A DNA stretch of 64,000 nt from assembly GCF_013359945.1 (NCBI RefSeq), contig NZ_JABWCS010000218.1, positions 248,001-312,000 of the forward strand, read 5' to 3'. Origin of the DNA: Paenibacillus agri (lineage in GTDB: Bacteria; Bacillota; Bacilli; Paenibacillales; Paenibacillaceae). The first letter of the stretch is position 1; each line of letters starts with the position of its first letter. Shown here piece by piece: positions 25,196 through 33,668 of this stretch. Below the pieces are notes generated by a model that was not told the DNA's origin, did not search any database, and saw nothing but the letters and a program-made list of their open reading frames with translations. Position numbers and translations under genes: made by a program.

Positions 25196-25677
25196 TCCGC
25201 ATCCAGCCTAGCGAACAGAATAAAGTCCGTATTCACAGGTTCAAGCCCATCCAGCCGCAAATAGGTTGAGATTTGACCCCGATGATAACTCCCGTGCAGG
25301 GACACATGGTGTAAAATGTCCGAAACGGCAGACGTGAACTCGACTCCCTTACTGGAACGATAAGTCAGTAGACTGTCCAGATCTCCATCCTTGAGTTCTG
25401 TGATGAATAGACGATACCCTGCGGCATTTGCTTTCAGAAGCAATTCGCAGTCCTCCAGCGAGTACATAGGCCATATGCTCGGAACTGTGCTATCTCGCTT
25501 GTTTAGGCGCTCCAGCCACACTTTCTCCGCCGTCAGCAGATGACTGAACAATGCCATGAGCTTCCCGGATACGACCTCGGAATCTTGCAGCGCCTTGAGT
25601 ATCTCTTCATTCGCCCAATGGGCATGACTGAAGAGACGCAGCAGATCATCCCGTCTGCCTTGCGGTTGCAGGGTCAT
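25192..25677 (-). CDS. DinB-family protein
   Basis: A 161-residue four-helix-bundle protein of the DinB/YfiT type, which often bind a metal through three histidines and in some cases act as thiol-dependent transferases. The likely ligands are His in LFSHLLTAEKVW and the two His in LHHVSLHGSYHRGQ. It overlaps the esterase stop by one base upstream and the VOC gene by 4 bp downstream. The pairing of DinB with a VOC protein is suggestive of small-molecule detoxification, but that is inference. Confidence 0.85.
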   Translation of the reverse strand: MTLQPQGRRDDLLRLFSHAHWANEEILKALQDSEVVSGKLMALFSHLLTAEKVWLERLNKRDSTVPSIWPMYSLEDCELLLKANAAGYRLFITELKDGDLDSLLTYRSSKGVEFTSAVSDILHHVSLHGSYHRGQISTYLRLDGLEPVNTDFILFARLDAE

Positions 25678-27164
25678 TAGTGTTCCCCCCTTGCAGCCGC
25701 CAGTTGCTTACGCTTCAGTGACTCGGGATCTAGCACCACCTCCGGAGTTTCGGCAAAAAGAAGCGTAGCACGGTCACCCGGATGATACCCTGGCCATGGT
25801 AGATTGGGTGTGCTTGGATCTCCCCGGTGAGCGAAAGCCAGCCAGGCTTCCTGCATAGCATCTGCCAGGGCAGTCATGTCTGGGCTAACCTCCGCTCCCA
25901 GACGCTGCAAGTGCTTCAGATTGTGGAACACATACGGAATCTCTGCGCCGTGTACCGCTTTGCCAAATAGCGGATGCCCGGGAACTTTGAGATCGAACCT
26001 ATACATCCAAACTGGGGCATGAATCTCTTGGTGTTCCGCCAAAGAAATGGAACTGCTCCAGAAGTAGAAATCAGTCAATATTTCTGCCTGCCCCTCCCAG
26101 GAGGGAGTATAGCCGCCGACATGCTCTCCCAGGCCGCTGACACCCATCAGCATTTCCAGTGCCTTTAAGGAATCGGCGAAGTTTGGCACCGGCATGTTCT
26201 CGCGAAAGAACAGATTTCCTTCTTCCAGATTGGTCCCGATCAGCAGCGGAACTCCTTCCGCCGCTCCCTTCGAGATCGCAACCGCCGGGTCTTCTGGCAG
26301 CGTTGCTCCGTCAATGACCGGCTGGAATGGCATGCTCAGCGAGCCGCCAGGCAGCTTCAGGCTCATGCGCCCGGCGGCGGCCATAATCTCCTCCGCCGGG
26401 ATGGATTGCAGCGCGCTTGGATCGCCGTCAGGCGCGATCCCAAGCTCGGCGAGCAGGGCTGCTGCAATCTCGCTGCCTTGCCGGGGCGGCAGAGTCTGCG
26501 CCGCCCCGCTCTGCATGATCGCCCCCGCGAAGAGTCCCTTCGCGGCAGGCATAGCCAGCAGGGCAGCGATGCTCATGCTGCCCGCCGATTCCCCGAACAC
26601 GGTTACCCGGTTCGGGTCGCCGCCGAAGGCGGCGATGTTGCCGCGCACCCATTCCAGCGCGGCAATCTGGTCAAGCAGGCCCTGGTTGGAGGCCAGCCCG
26701 TCGCCAAGCGGCGACAAATGCAAAAAGCCGAAGGGCCCTAGACGGTAGTTGATCGTCACGACTACAACCCCGCCCCGGGCTGCCAGACTGCTGCCGTCGA
26801 ACAGCGGCTGGCTGCCCGCTCCAGTAATAAAGGTTCCACCGTGAATCCAAAACATCACGGGCAGCCCTTCTCCACCGTCCGCGGGTGACCAAATATTCAA
26901 GTATAAACAATCCTCTGAATGCAGCGGATGCTCTCCGCCAAACCGGGTGCCCCGCGTATCCGGCGGCTGATGGCTGACCGGACCGAAGGTCGCCCCTTCC
27001 CGGATACCAGTCCATGATTCCGGCGGCTCCGGTGCCCTGAACCTAAGCTTGCCAACAGGAGGAGCTCCATATGGAACTCCCCGCCAGACATTCACATCAC
27101 CGGACTGCTGCCCCCGTATTCTGCCATAGTTGGTTACTGCTACTGGCCCCTCCATTGCATTCAT
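25677..27164 (-). CDS. Carboxylesterase type B (para-nitrobenzyl-esterase-like)
   Basis: A 495-residue alpha/beta hydrolase. Seen: GRIRGQ and WRGVPYGAPPVGKLRF at the start, EDCLYLNIWSP, oxyanion region WIHGGTF, nucleophile elbow FGESAGS with the catalytic Ser, Glu in TNLEEGNLF and the catalytic His in KAVHGAEIPYVF. This matches Bacillus PnbA (489 residues) with no signal peptide, so it is cytosolic. Start MNAMEGPVAV at 27164 follows GAAAGAGAG; MEGPV nine bases later is also possible. The central part (26.4-26.7 kb) is much richer in GC than the flanks. It follows the AI-2E gene by 11 bp. Confidence 0.92.
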   Translation of the reverse strand: MNAMEGPVAVTNYGRIRGQQSGDVNVWRGVPYGAPPVGKLRFRAPEPPESWTGIREGATFGPVSHQPPDTRGTRFGGEHPLHSEDCLYLNIWSPADGGEGLPVMFWIHGGTFITGAGSQPLFDGSSLAARGGVVVVTINYRLGPFGFLHLSPLGDGLASNQGLLDQIAALEWVRGNIAAFGGDPNRVTVFGESAGSMSIAALLAMPAAKGLFAGAIMQSGAAQTLPPRQGSEIAAALLAELGIAPDGDPSALQSIPAEEIMAAAGRMSLKLPGGSLSMPFQPVIDGATLPEDPAVAISKGAAEGVPLLIGTNLEEGNLFFRENMPVPNFADSLKALEMLMGVSGLGEHVGGYTPSWEGQAEILTDFYFWSSSISLAEHQEIHAPVWMYRFDLKVPGHPLFGKAVHGAEIPYVFHNLKHLQRLGAEVSPDMTALADAMQEAWLAFAHRGDPSTPNLPWPGYHPGDRATLLFAETPEVVLDPESLKRKQLAAARGEH

Positions 27165-27175
27165 CTCTCTTTCAT

Positions 27176-28333
27176 CTACTCTTCTGTTTTCTCTACCAAG
27201 CTTTTGTATAAACCTGACTCTATCTGGAACCATTCGAATAAGTGGGTGAATACCACTTTTAGTACTGCATAACCAGGAACCGCAAGGATAATACCGACGA
27301 TACCGAACATTTTCCCTGCGAACAAGATCACAAATATAATGGTGATTGGATGAATCTTAAGCGTCTTGCCCATAATTTGCGGCGAGATGAATTTACCTTC
27401 GATCAGTTGGACCGCTGTCCAGACGATGACCATTTTCAGCAGCATGAACGGCGAAGTCACCAGCGCTACAATCAGAGCCGGCGTAATAGCAATAGCTGGT
27501 CCAAGATACGGAACCACCGCTGTACACGCAGCCGCGATGGCCAGCACAAGGGAGTAGTCCAAACCGATGATCAGATAACCAATGTACAGCAGCGCCCCAA
27601 TGCAACAGCTGACAATAATCTGCCCGCGTATGTAAGAAGCCACCTTGCCGTTCATCTCGGACATTACTTCTTTAGTCTGCGGACGGAGCCGGAATGGTAT
27701 GAACTTCAAGATATAATCCGGAAGCTTTTTGCCGTCACGCAGCAGATAGAACAAGATAAACGGTGTCGTTACGACCGCTAATACAACTTCCGTGAGCGCT
27801 CCCACAAAGCTGCCTACGCCTGTCAAGGCATTGTTCAGAAAAGAAGTAGCCCAGCTCGTGGCTTTTCTCGTAATATCGGTAAAATCGAGTCCAATGCTTT
27901 GCTGCATCTGCCCAAAGAACTCACTGCCGGTCAGGTTCATGAATTCATCCTGAATTTGTTGGCTGTACCTCGGGAAATTATCAATCAATCCCAGCAGCTG
28001 ACTGCGGAGAATCGGGATGACCGTTAAGAGGATGAGTGTAATGATCCCCACGATCAGCAGATATAGAATAACAATTCCGTAGGCGCGTTTGATATTGCTC
28101 CGCTTTTCTAATAGGTCAACCAGCGGATTGAGCAAATAATAAGCGACACCTGACAGTAGCAGCGGCAGTGCCACCGTGTGGAACAAGACCTTAAGCGGCT
28201 TGAAAATAAACGGTATCTTCGCAAAGATCAGAATATTAACCCCAATCAACAGCAGCACCAGCAAAAACACAACAAATTTATTATTCAAAAAAAACTTTTT
28301 AAACCTCTCTGGCCATACTTGCAGCCTCTCCAT
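27176..28333 (-). CDS. AI-2E family transporter (PerM/YdbI-type membrane protein)
   Basis: A 385-residue membrane protein of the AI-2E exporter superfamily. Hydrophobic segments near the N-terminus (NKFVVFLLVLLLIGVNILIF), a soluble middle part, and a conserved second half with YIRGQIIVSCCIGALLYIGY, VPYLGPAIAI and PQIMGKTLKIHPITIIFVIL are seen. Members include quorum-signal exporters and Na+/H+ antiporters, so the substrate cannot be told. Start MERLQVWPERF follows GGGGGAAGG; the longer frame has no site. First gene of the operon with esterase, DinB and VOC genes. Confidence 0.88.
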   Translation of the reverse strand: MERLQVWPERFKKFFLNNKFVVFLLVLLLIGVNILIFAKIPFIFKPLKVLFHTVALPLLLSGVAYYLLNPLVDLLEKRSNIKRAYGIVILYLLIVGIITLILLTVIPILRSQLLGLIDNFPRYSQQIQDEFMNLTGSEFFGQMQQSIGLDFTDITRKATSWATSFLNNALTGVGSFVGALTEVVLAVVTTPFILFYLLRDGKKLPDYILKFIPFRLRPQTKEVMSEMNGKVASYIRGQIIVSCCIGALLYIGYLIIGLDYSLVLAIAAACTAVVPYLGPAIAITPALIVALVTSPFMLLKMVIVWTAVQLIEGKFISPQIMGKTLKIHPITIIFVILFAGKMFGIVGIILAVPGYAVLKVVFTHLFEWFQIESGLYKSLVEKTEE

Positions 28334-28421
28334 AACACCTTCCCCCTTACGATGAACATTCTGACTGAATTCCATTTGAATGATACTTATCAAATAGCAT
28401 AGTCAACGTACGGGTAACAAG

Positions 28422-28937
28422 TCAAATTTCGGAAGAAAGGCCCTCCAGAAAGCCGCTGACTTTCCGCCGATTACTGAGAACAATCACGTTTTTCTCTTCA
28501 TTGCTCTTCTTCAAGGTACTGACGATCTTATCCCGGCTACGTTTAGGAAAATTCCAGACCCAAAGGACAAAATCCAAGTCCAATTGCTCCGGACAACCCT
28601 CAACCAGATCTGGACGAGTTCTGCCGTGATACTGAATACGCCGCTTGAAAATACGGTATACACAGAGCCAGCGCGGCATATCCAGAAAAATAACCGTGTC
28701 TGCTCTCTCGATCCGCAGGTCCAGTGTTCCTGAGTAGTTGCCGTCCATAATCCACTGTTCCTTGCGCGTCTCCTCAACTACAATTTGGTTCCATTCCTGC
28801 TTCTCCGTGGCCACCCAACCTGGCTTCCAATAATGCTTATCGAGATGAACCACCGGAATGCCTAGAACTTCACCCAGCTTCCGGCTCAATGTCGATTTTC
28901 CAGCCCCGGCAGAGCCCACAATCAGAATACGCTGCAT
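28422..28937 (-). CDS. P-loop kinase-like protein (FlaR/adenylate-kinase-related)
   Basis: A 171-residue small P-loop NTPase. Walker A is GSAGAGKST at ~8-16, followed by LGIPVVHLDKHYWKPGW, WIMDGNYSGTL and ADTVIFLDMPRWLC, a pattern seen in proteins annotated as DNA topology modulation protein FlaR or adenylate kinase-like. The name FlaR is historical; a nucleotide or small-molecule kinase activity is more likely. GACCTCC-type site (GGAGG on the coding strand) precedes the ATG. It lies 48 bp downstream of the acetyltransferase gene, so co-transcription is possible. Confidence 0.85.
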   Translation of the reverse strand: MQRILIVGSAGAGKSTLSRKLGEVLGIPVVHLDKHYWKPGWVATEKQEWNQIVVEETRKEQWIMDGNYSGTLDLRIERADTVIFLDMPRWLCVYRIFKRRIQYHGRTRPDLVEGCPEQLDLDFVLWVWNFPKRSRDKIVSTLKKSNEEKNVIVLSNRRKVSGFLEGLSSEI

Positions 28938-28985
28938 CCCTGACCTCCTTGTCGTTCTCTTTCAGATCATAGCAGGCCATCTTAA

Positions 28986-29795
28986 TCAGTCGAATTTCAG
29001 ATCATTCATCCTACCTGCATTTACAAAACCAATGCTCTGGTACACTTTGTTGGCAGCAGGATTATGGCCGTCTGCATACAGCATCGGGATGAGTCTCTCC
29101 TCCAGCACCCGCTCGCATATTGCGGCAACAATGGCGCTGGCATATCCCTTTTTGCGTTGATCGCGTGGGGTATAGACATCATTGATCCGGGCATGCCGGG
29201 GTGAACGGTGTGCGATTTTAGCCATGGATACCGGAGTGCCGTCCACCACCCACAGGTACATCTGACCGGAAGCAGCATCGCCCTCGGCTGTAGACAGCAT
29301 ATCTTTAGGATCCACCGGTTTACCAAAAGCGTCCTCCGAGAAGCCCGCCAGGAACTTGGCAATCAGCGGCGCATCTTCGATGCTTGCCTGTACTACATGT
29401 CCTTCGACGTTAATAGGTTTATGTACAGCCGGGCAATGATAGACTTCCAGCATCAAATGGGTATGAAATGATGTCCCCTTACCTTGACAAAAGACTTCCG
29501 CAAATCGCCTCGCTATATCTGGCTCCGATATGATGCCTGGAAGTTCTTCATCTTTCAGATGCTCCGCTAATTCTTGTATCAAAGTTTCCTTCTCACTGTG
29601 ACTGACCTCATACGAAATCCACAGCCAGGGACGAAAACCCTGGGAGTAGGCAAGCACCAGTGTATTCTCCGGTGTCTTCAACCTCACATTGCCTTCAAAT
29701 CCTGTGATCATATGAATCAGGTTGAATTTTACCTCATCTCTTACAAATGCTTCCCCAAGCAGAACGCCATCACCAGCTAAAAAATGTTCAAACAT
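28986..29795 (-). CDS. GNAT-family N-acetyltransferase
   Basis: A 269-residue protein. The C-terminal half (~130-269) is a GNAT domain with INDVYTPRDQRKKGYASAIV as the acetyl-CoA-binding motif A and NPAANKVYQSIGFVNAGRMN as motif B. The N-terminal half is a divergent domain (MFEHFLAGDGVLLGEAFVRD) seen in some Bacillales acetyltransferases and may be a degenerate second GNAT fold. The start follows GGGAGGGGAG at 4-5 nt. The substrate is unknown. Confidence 0.85.
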   Translation of the reverse strand: MFEHFLAGDGVLLGEAFVRDEVKFNLIHMITGFEGNVRLKTPENTLVLAYSQGFRPWLWISYEVSHSEKETLIQELAEHLKDEELPGIISEPDIARRFAEVFCQGKGTSFHTHLMLEVYHCPAVHKPINVEGHVVQASIEDAPLIAKFLAGFSEDAFGKPVDPKDMLSTAEGDAASGQMYLWVVDGTPVSMAKIAHRSPRHARINDVYTPRDQRKKGYASAIVAAICERVLEERLIPMLYADGHNPAANKVYQSIGFVNAGRMNDLKFD

Positions 29796-29845
29796 CGTAC
29801 TCCCCTCCCGCATATACTTTTTCTTCCATCATAATCTTCTACCTT

Positions 29846-29888
29846 GTAAAAATAAACCGCCGCGCCCCGTTATTCGGGTGCACGACGG
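29846..29888 (-). terminator. Probable terminator after the GH88 gene
   Basis: CCGTCGTGCACCCG / CGGGGCGCGGCGG imperfect stem followed by TTTATTTTTAC on the minus strand, ~130 bp past the GH88 stop. Confidence 0.7.
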
Positions 29889-30016
29889 AATTGCCAGCAG
29901 TTGGCCTTTTTTAATTCAGGCGCTGATTATAAGCCCCTTCCGGGAATTTAGTCAACCGTTCTGTGGACCGGATGAAATCGCCTTGCTGAAATCTAGCCAT
30001 CCCCTATTGCCAGGGC

Positions 30017-31153
30017 CTACTCCCAGTAAAACGGTCCATTATTTTTTAGCCTTGCAAGTCCTTCAACATAGAAGAAATCGCCATAAATCAGCGGCACATC
30101 AATATTTTGACCAGCTGGATAATGACTGGTTCCATGCAGAATAAGACCTTCCTCTTCATTATTGCCCCATGTCCCGTAATTGCGGTAAAGCGATTCCAAG
30201 ATCTTGATCGCAGGCTCTCGGTACACGGCGGCTTCAGCGCTGCCTACCTTCTCTGCCAAAAGCAGCAGTCCACTTGCCGCACAGGCTCCAGCAGAAGAAT
30301 CCCGGAAGCTGCGCGCCTCCTCTGGCGCACGGAAATCCCAATGTGGCACATAATCCTCAGGCAAGCGGGCCAGGAAGAAATGGGCCACTTTTTGCGCGGT
30401 GTGCAGATACTCGATCTTACCCGTATGATGATATGCCAAGGTCAGACCATAGATCGCCCAGGCAGTCCCCCGCGACCAAGCCGAACCGGCATCATAACCT
30501 TGCCCGCCGATGCCTTCAACGAATTCACCGGTCTCCGAGTCAAAACGAACGATATGATACACCGATCCGTCAGGACGGACAAAATGCTTCACAACCGTGT
30601 CCATATGCGCCTCAGCGACATGACGATAGCGTGGATCACCAGTGACCTCTGTCGCCCAGAAGAGCAACGGCATATTCATCGCACAGTCGATAATAGCAAT
30701 CCCACTATTGTCGTCTCCGTTTGACCAGGGATTCCAAGCTCGGATGAAGTTGCCCTTCAGATTGAAGCGGGCAGAGAGGAAATTTGCCGCTTTTAGCGCC
30801 CGGATCTTTGAGTGTTCGTTGGCCAGCAATTTGTAGGAAGCTACGCTCGTCAGCGTCCACATGAAGCCAAGATCATGGTCCAGTCGCACATATTCGTTCA
30901 GGACCTCATCCAGCCGCTGCTCGCACTGTTCGGCAATAGCCCTTAGCGATTCATCCCCGCTAACATTATACAGCAGCCATAATTGCCCCGGCCAGAATCC
31001 GGCTGTCCACCAACCAGGCTCTTCCAATATGTATTTACCGCCCTGACTGGCATGCGGGAATTCCGCTCCAATACGCAAGCTGTTATACTGTGTCTTCTCT
31101 AGCGCTTTACTCCATGCTTCCTCTACCCAGTCCAGCTTTGTCTCTGTAGTCAT
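30017..31153 (-). CDS. Glycoside hydrolase family 88 (unsaturated glucuronyl/galacturonyl hydrolase)
   Basis: A 378-residue cytosolic alpha6/alpha6-barrel enzyme that hydrates the C4-C5 double bond of unsaturated uronic acids released by polysaccharide lyases, freeing the sugar. WWTAGFWPGQLWLLY, LDHDLGFMWTLTSVASYKL with the first catalytic Asp, AIIDCAMNMPLLFWA with the second, QGYDAGSAWSRGTAWAIYGL and SSAGACAASGLLLLAE are typical GH88 blocks. The start MTTETKLDW was chosen by homology-like alignment; the upstream ribosome binding site is weak. No lyase or sugar transporter is adjacent, so the substrate source is unclear. Confidence 0.9.
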   Translation of the reverse strand: MTTETKLDWVEEAWSKALEKTQYNSLRIGAEFPHASQGGKYILEEPGWWTAGFWPGQLWLLYNVSGDESLRAIAEQCEQRLDEVLNEYVRLDHDLGFMWTLTSVASYKLLANEHSKIRALKAANFLSARFNLKGNFIRAWNPWSNGDDNSGIAIIDCAMNMPLLFWATEVTGDPRYRHVAEAHMDTVVKHFVRPDGSVYHIVRFDSETGEFVEGIGGQGYDAGSAWSRGTAWAIYGLTLAYHHTGKIEYLHTAQKVAHFFLARLPEDYVPHWDFRAPEEARSFRDSSAGACAASGLLLLAEKVGSAEAAVYREPAIKILESLYRNYGTWGNNEEEGLILHGTSHYPAGQNIDVPLIYGDFFYVEGLARLKNNGPFYWE

Positions 31154-31335
31154 CACTAGCACCGCCATTCTGTAGTTTAGAAATTGATTGTGCATCCTGG
31201 TGTGAAAATCCCTTAAAGGAGGCACTTATATAAGCATTCAATATCGGATCATGCATATCCTGCCAGCTAGCCAAGGTTTCCCAAATCGAGGAGTCAACAG
31301 AAACATCACCTGAACACTTGCCTCCTGAGACCAGT

Positions 31336-31370
31336 AAAATAAAAAATACCGTCAGCTCTTGACGGTATTG
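31336..31370 (-). terminator. Intrinsic terminator after the 2Fe-2S ferredoxin gene
   Basis: ATACCGTCA / TGACGGTAT perfect stem, 5-nt loop, followed by TTTTTTATTTT on the minus strand, ~60 bp beyond the stop at 31430. Confidence 0.92.
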
Positions 31371-31429
31371 TGTCCCCACTTCTTGCTAGCTCTGCTTATT
31401 GACAATTGTGGTTGCAATTCGCAATAGAG

Positions 31430-31789
31430 CTATCTCTTCTTTTTACCGCGCATCCCTCGTTCAGAGCTAGCCTTAAGCTCCTTGTCGAACTTGTAGACCA
31501 TGTTCTCCTTTAGCCGTTTTCCCTTTAAGGCTTTGCGGACCAACACTTTGCCTAATTTCGGAGTAATGCCTCTGTACCACACGCCTTCAGGATAGGCAAT
31601 GACCACACAGGCGTCCGAGCATCTTCCGTTGCAAGCGGTCATCGTTGTATGAAAAAAACTGCCTGCATCCTGCTTCTCAATCTCTTTCTCAATAGCTTCC
31701 GCTACCTCTTTCCCTCTATGCTTCTTGCAGCTGCTTCCGTTGCAGATTAGCAAATGGCACTGGGTTCCTTGCAAATTCCAAGTCGTCAC
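31430..31789 (-). CDS. Thioredoxin-like [2Fe-2S] ferredoxin domain protein
   Basis: A 119-residue protein with the thioredoxin-fold ferredoxin pattern: CHLLICNGSSCKKHRG near residues 11-26 and CNGRCSDACVVIAYPEGVWY near ~53-72, giving the four cysteines for a [2Fe-2S] cluster, then a Lys-rich tail. Such proteins carry electrons, often in cobalamin or iron metabolism. It starts with GTG; AAGGAA precedes it. It diverges from the AraC-SBP gene at 31964 across a region with a Fur box, so iron-dependent control and a role in siderophore-iron handling are plausible, but inferred. Confidence 0.85.
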   Translation of the reverse strand: MTTWNLQGTQCHLLICNGSSCKKHRGKEVAEAIEKEIEKQDAGSFFHTTMTACNGRCSDACVVIAYPEGVWYRGITPKLGKVLVRKALKGKRLKENMVYKFDKELKASSERGMRGKKKR

Positions 31790-31914
31790 TTCTGCGTTCC
31801 TTCTCCCTGTATATATAGTAATTCCCGCCCTAGGGGAAATCGAATATTCTACACTCTACTAAACCGGATACTTTGCGTCAAGACGAAGGACTATGATTCC
31901 CTGTTTTCTTTCGT

Positions 31915-31943
31915 TATAATATAATTGAGAATTATTATCAATA
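31915..31943. promoter_or_regulatory. -10 element and Fur box upstream of second AraC-SBP gene
   Basis: TATAAT at 31915-31920 is followed by TTGAGAATTATTATCAATA (31925-31943), a good match to the Fur box. The box covers the expected start of the plus-strand transcript. Confidence 0.75.
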
Positions 31944-31963
31944 TAAGAAAGTGAGCTTTCATC

Positions 31964-33565
31964 ATGACTACCCGCTATTCCAACGTTCTCAATCAGCACG
32001 GCCATTGTTTTTATATGCCCATCCGGGTGACTGTCCTTAGTCATCTTAGTGCTGACGAAAATTCAATAACACAATCCTCCTATTCTATCCTGATTATGGT
32101 GCAGGGCGGAGACGGCTATATTGAGATCAATAATGAACGTCTGCATCTTACCCCCGGCTGTGTCCTCTCCTTCCCTGGGTCTGCAACCTTCAAACTTCCT
32201 CCCCAGTCCGGCCTGCACGGGGTTTGGATTGAGTACACAGGCGTCATGCCAGACGGGTTAATGAAGTCCCCATTGGACAATGACCTTATCCCCCAACTGC
32301 GGAAATGCCCTGCTCAAATAACAGGATTGGGAGGAGAGCTGCACAGCGCCTGGACCAAGCCCCAAGCAGACAAGCCGTTTGCAGTGCAGGCGTTGTTCAC
32401 CGATCTAATTATGAAGGTAAACAGCACTCCCATGGTGACCAGCGTTGTAGAGAGTTCCAGCGGTTGGCTCCCCCTTGTTCTGCAATACATAGACGAGCAT
32501 TATTCCGAGGATTTGACGCGCTCACAGATGGCCGGATTGGCAGGAGTAAGCCCGGAACACTTCTCCCGCTCCTTCCGCAATACAACTGGGCAGACCTTTA
32601 GTGCTTATCTTTCGCTGCTTCGGATACGTAAAGCCCAGGAGCGTCTCCTGACTGGAACGCCAAATCTGAGTCATCTGGCACTCGAGGTCGGTTATGGCGA
32701 GGGCACATATCTCAGCCGGAAGTTCAAACAATTCGTGGGGCTCTCTCCCACTGCCTACCACAGTAAAAATAAGCGGATCGTCACACTGAACTATAACCAT
32801 ACCGCCAGCTTGAGGGCACTGGAGATCACACCGCAATTGGGACCCTACTCCGCGTGGTTGGAAAGCCTGGACACTGTACCTACAGCCCGGAAGCTGTCGC
32901 TGGAGGCACGGCGTGCTTCTGCGGTCTTCCATTCTGTAGCCTCTGCCCGCCCAGATGTTATTATCAGCTACTCGTTGTACGGTGAGAATAAACAGTTACT
33001 TGCCCTTGCTCCGGTCATTGAGCTGCCCTTCATGCAAATGAGCTGGCGCGAGCAGTTTACCCTCATCGCTGAGGTTGCTGGCCGAAGGCTACAAGCTGAA
33101 GAATGGCTTCAACGCTATGATCAGCGCTGCCATGAGGCCAACTTGCAGTTGGACAGGAATATGGGAGCAAGAGGCACGGCGATCGTCTGGGAGATCGGCC
33201 ACGGCTGCGCTTACTGCTTCAGCAGTAGTTACGGACGAGGTTGTCAGGTGCTATACAACGATCTGGGCTTTAAGTTACCACAAGCAATTATAGATCAAGA
33301 TATCTCTAACAGAGGATTTATCAAGACAGCTATTGAAGACATTCCAGACTATCCTGCTGACCATATCATTATTACCGGCTTGCCAGACGATCCCCAAGGG
33401 CTTCAGCGGATTGACCGTCTCTTTCATTCCGAACAGTGGCGGCAACTCGAAGCTGTCCGCACAAGCCGGGTCCATATTCTGGACCAGCCGGATATGTTCT
33501 ACGGATTCGATCCCCTCTCCTCTCAGGCACAGCTTCATGTCTTGCTCCGGGTATTAACATCATAA
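31964..33565 (+). CDS. AraC-family regulator fused to siderophore-binding domain (Btr-like, second copy)
   Basis: A 533-residue activator with the same layout as the gene at 3095-4669. Residues ~1-160 are a cupin-like sensor (SYSILIMVQGGDGYIEINNE, LTPGCVLSFPGSATFKLPP), ~168-262 the AraC double HTH (LQYIDEHYSEDLTRSQMAGL, GYGEGTYLSRKFKQFVGLSP), and ~266-533 a FeuA-type binding domain (RALEITPQLGPYSAW, GRGCQVLYNDLGFKLP). B. subtilis Btr works this way: siderophore binding to the C-terminal domain turns on uptake genes. The downstream lipoprotein gene, 103 bp away on the same strand with its own Fur box, is the natural target. A Fur box lies in its own promoter. Iron starvation plus ligand would give full induction. 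Confidence 0.9.
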   Translation: MTTRYSNVLNQHGHCFYMPIRVTVLSHLSADENSITQSSYSILIMVQGGDGYIEINNERLHLTPGCVLSFPGSATFKLPPQSGLHGVWIEYTGVMPDGLMKSPLDNDLIPQLRKCPAQITGLGGELHSAWTKPQADKPFAVQALFTDLIMKVNSTPMVTSVVESSSGWLPLVLQYIDEHYSEDLTRSQMAGLAGVSPEHFSRSFRNTTGQTFSAYLSLLRIRKAQERLLTGTPNLSHLALEVGYGEGTYLSRKFKQFVGLSPTAYHSKNKRIVTLNYNHTASLRALEITPQLGPYSAWLESLDTVPTARKLSLEARRASAVFHSVASARPDVIISYSLYGENKQLLALAPVIELPFMQMSWREQFTLIAEVAGRRLQAEEWLQRYDQRCHEANLQLDRNMGARGTAIVWEIGHGCAYCFSSSYGRGCQVLYNDLGFKLPQAIIDQDISNRGFIKTAIEDIPDYPADHIIITGLPDDPQGLQRIDRLFHSEQWRQLEAVRTSRVHILDQPDMFYGFDPLSSQAQLHVLLRVLTS

Positions 33566-33628
33566 ATATACATAGGACAAGATCATTTCAGGTCATGGAA
33601 ATTAAGAGGTGAAGTCTGTACAGTTATA

Positions 33629-33650
33629 TTGAGAATGATAATCGTTATTC
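33629..33650. promoter_or_regulatory. Fur box upstream of second siderophore-binding lipoprotein
   Basis: TTGAGAATGATAATCGTTATTC matches the Fur consensus with few changes and lies 18 bp ahead of the TTG start at 33669. Confidence 0.82.
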
Positions 33651-33668
33651 ATAAGGAGGATATACATC

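Noticed and set aside
31107..31379. Open frame overlapping the 5' end of the GH88 gene
   Set aside because: No ribosome binding site, out of frame with GH88 and overlapping a terminator hairpin.
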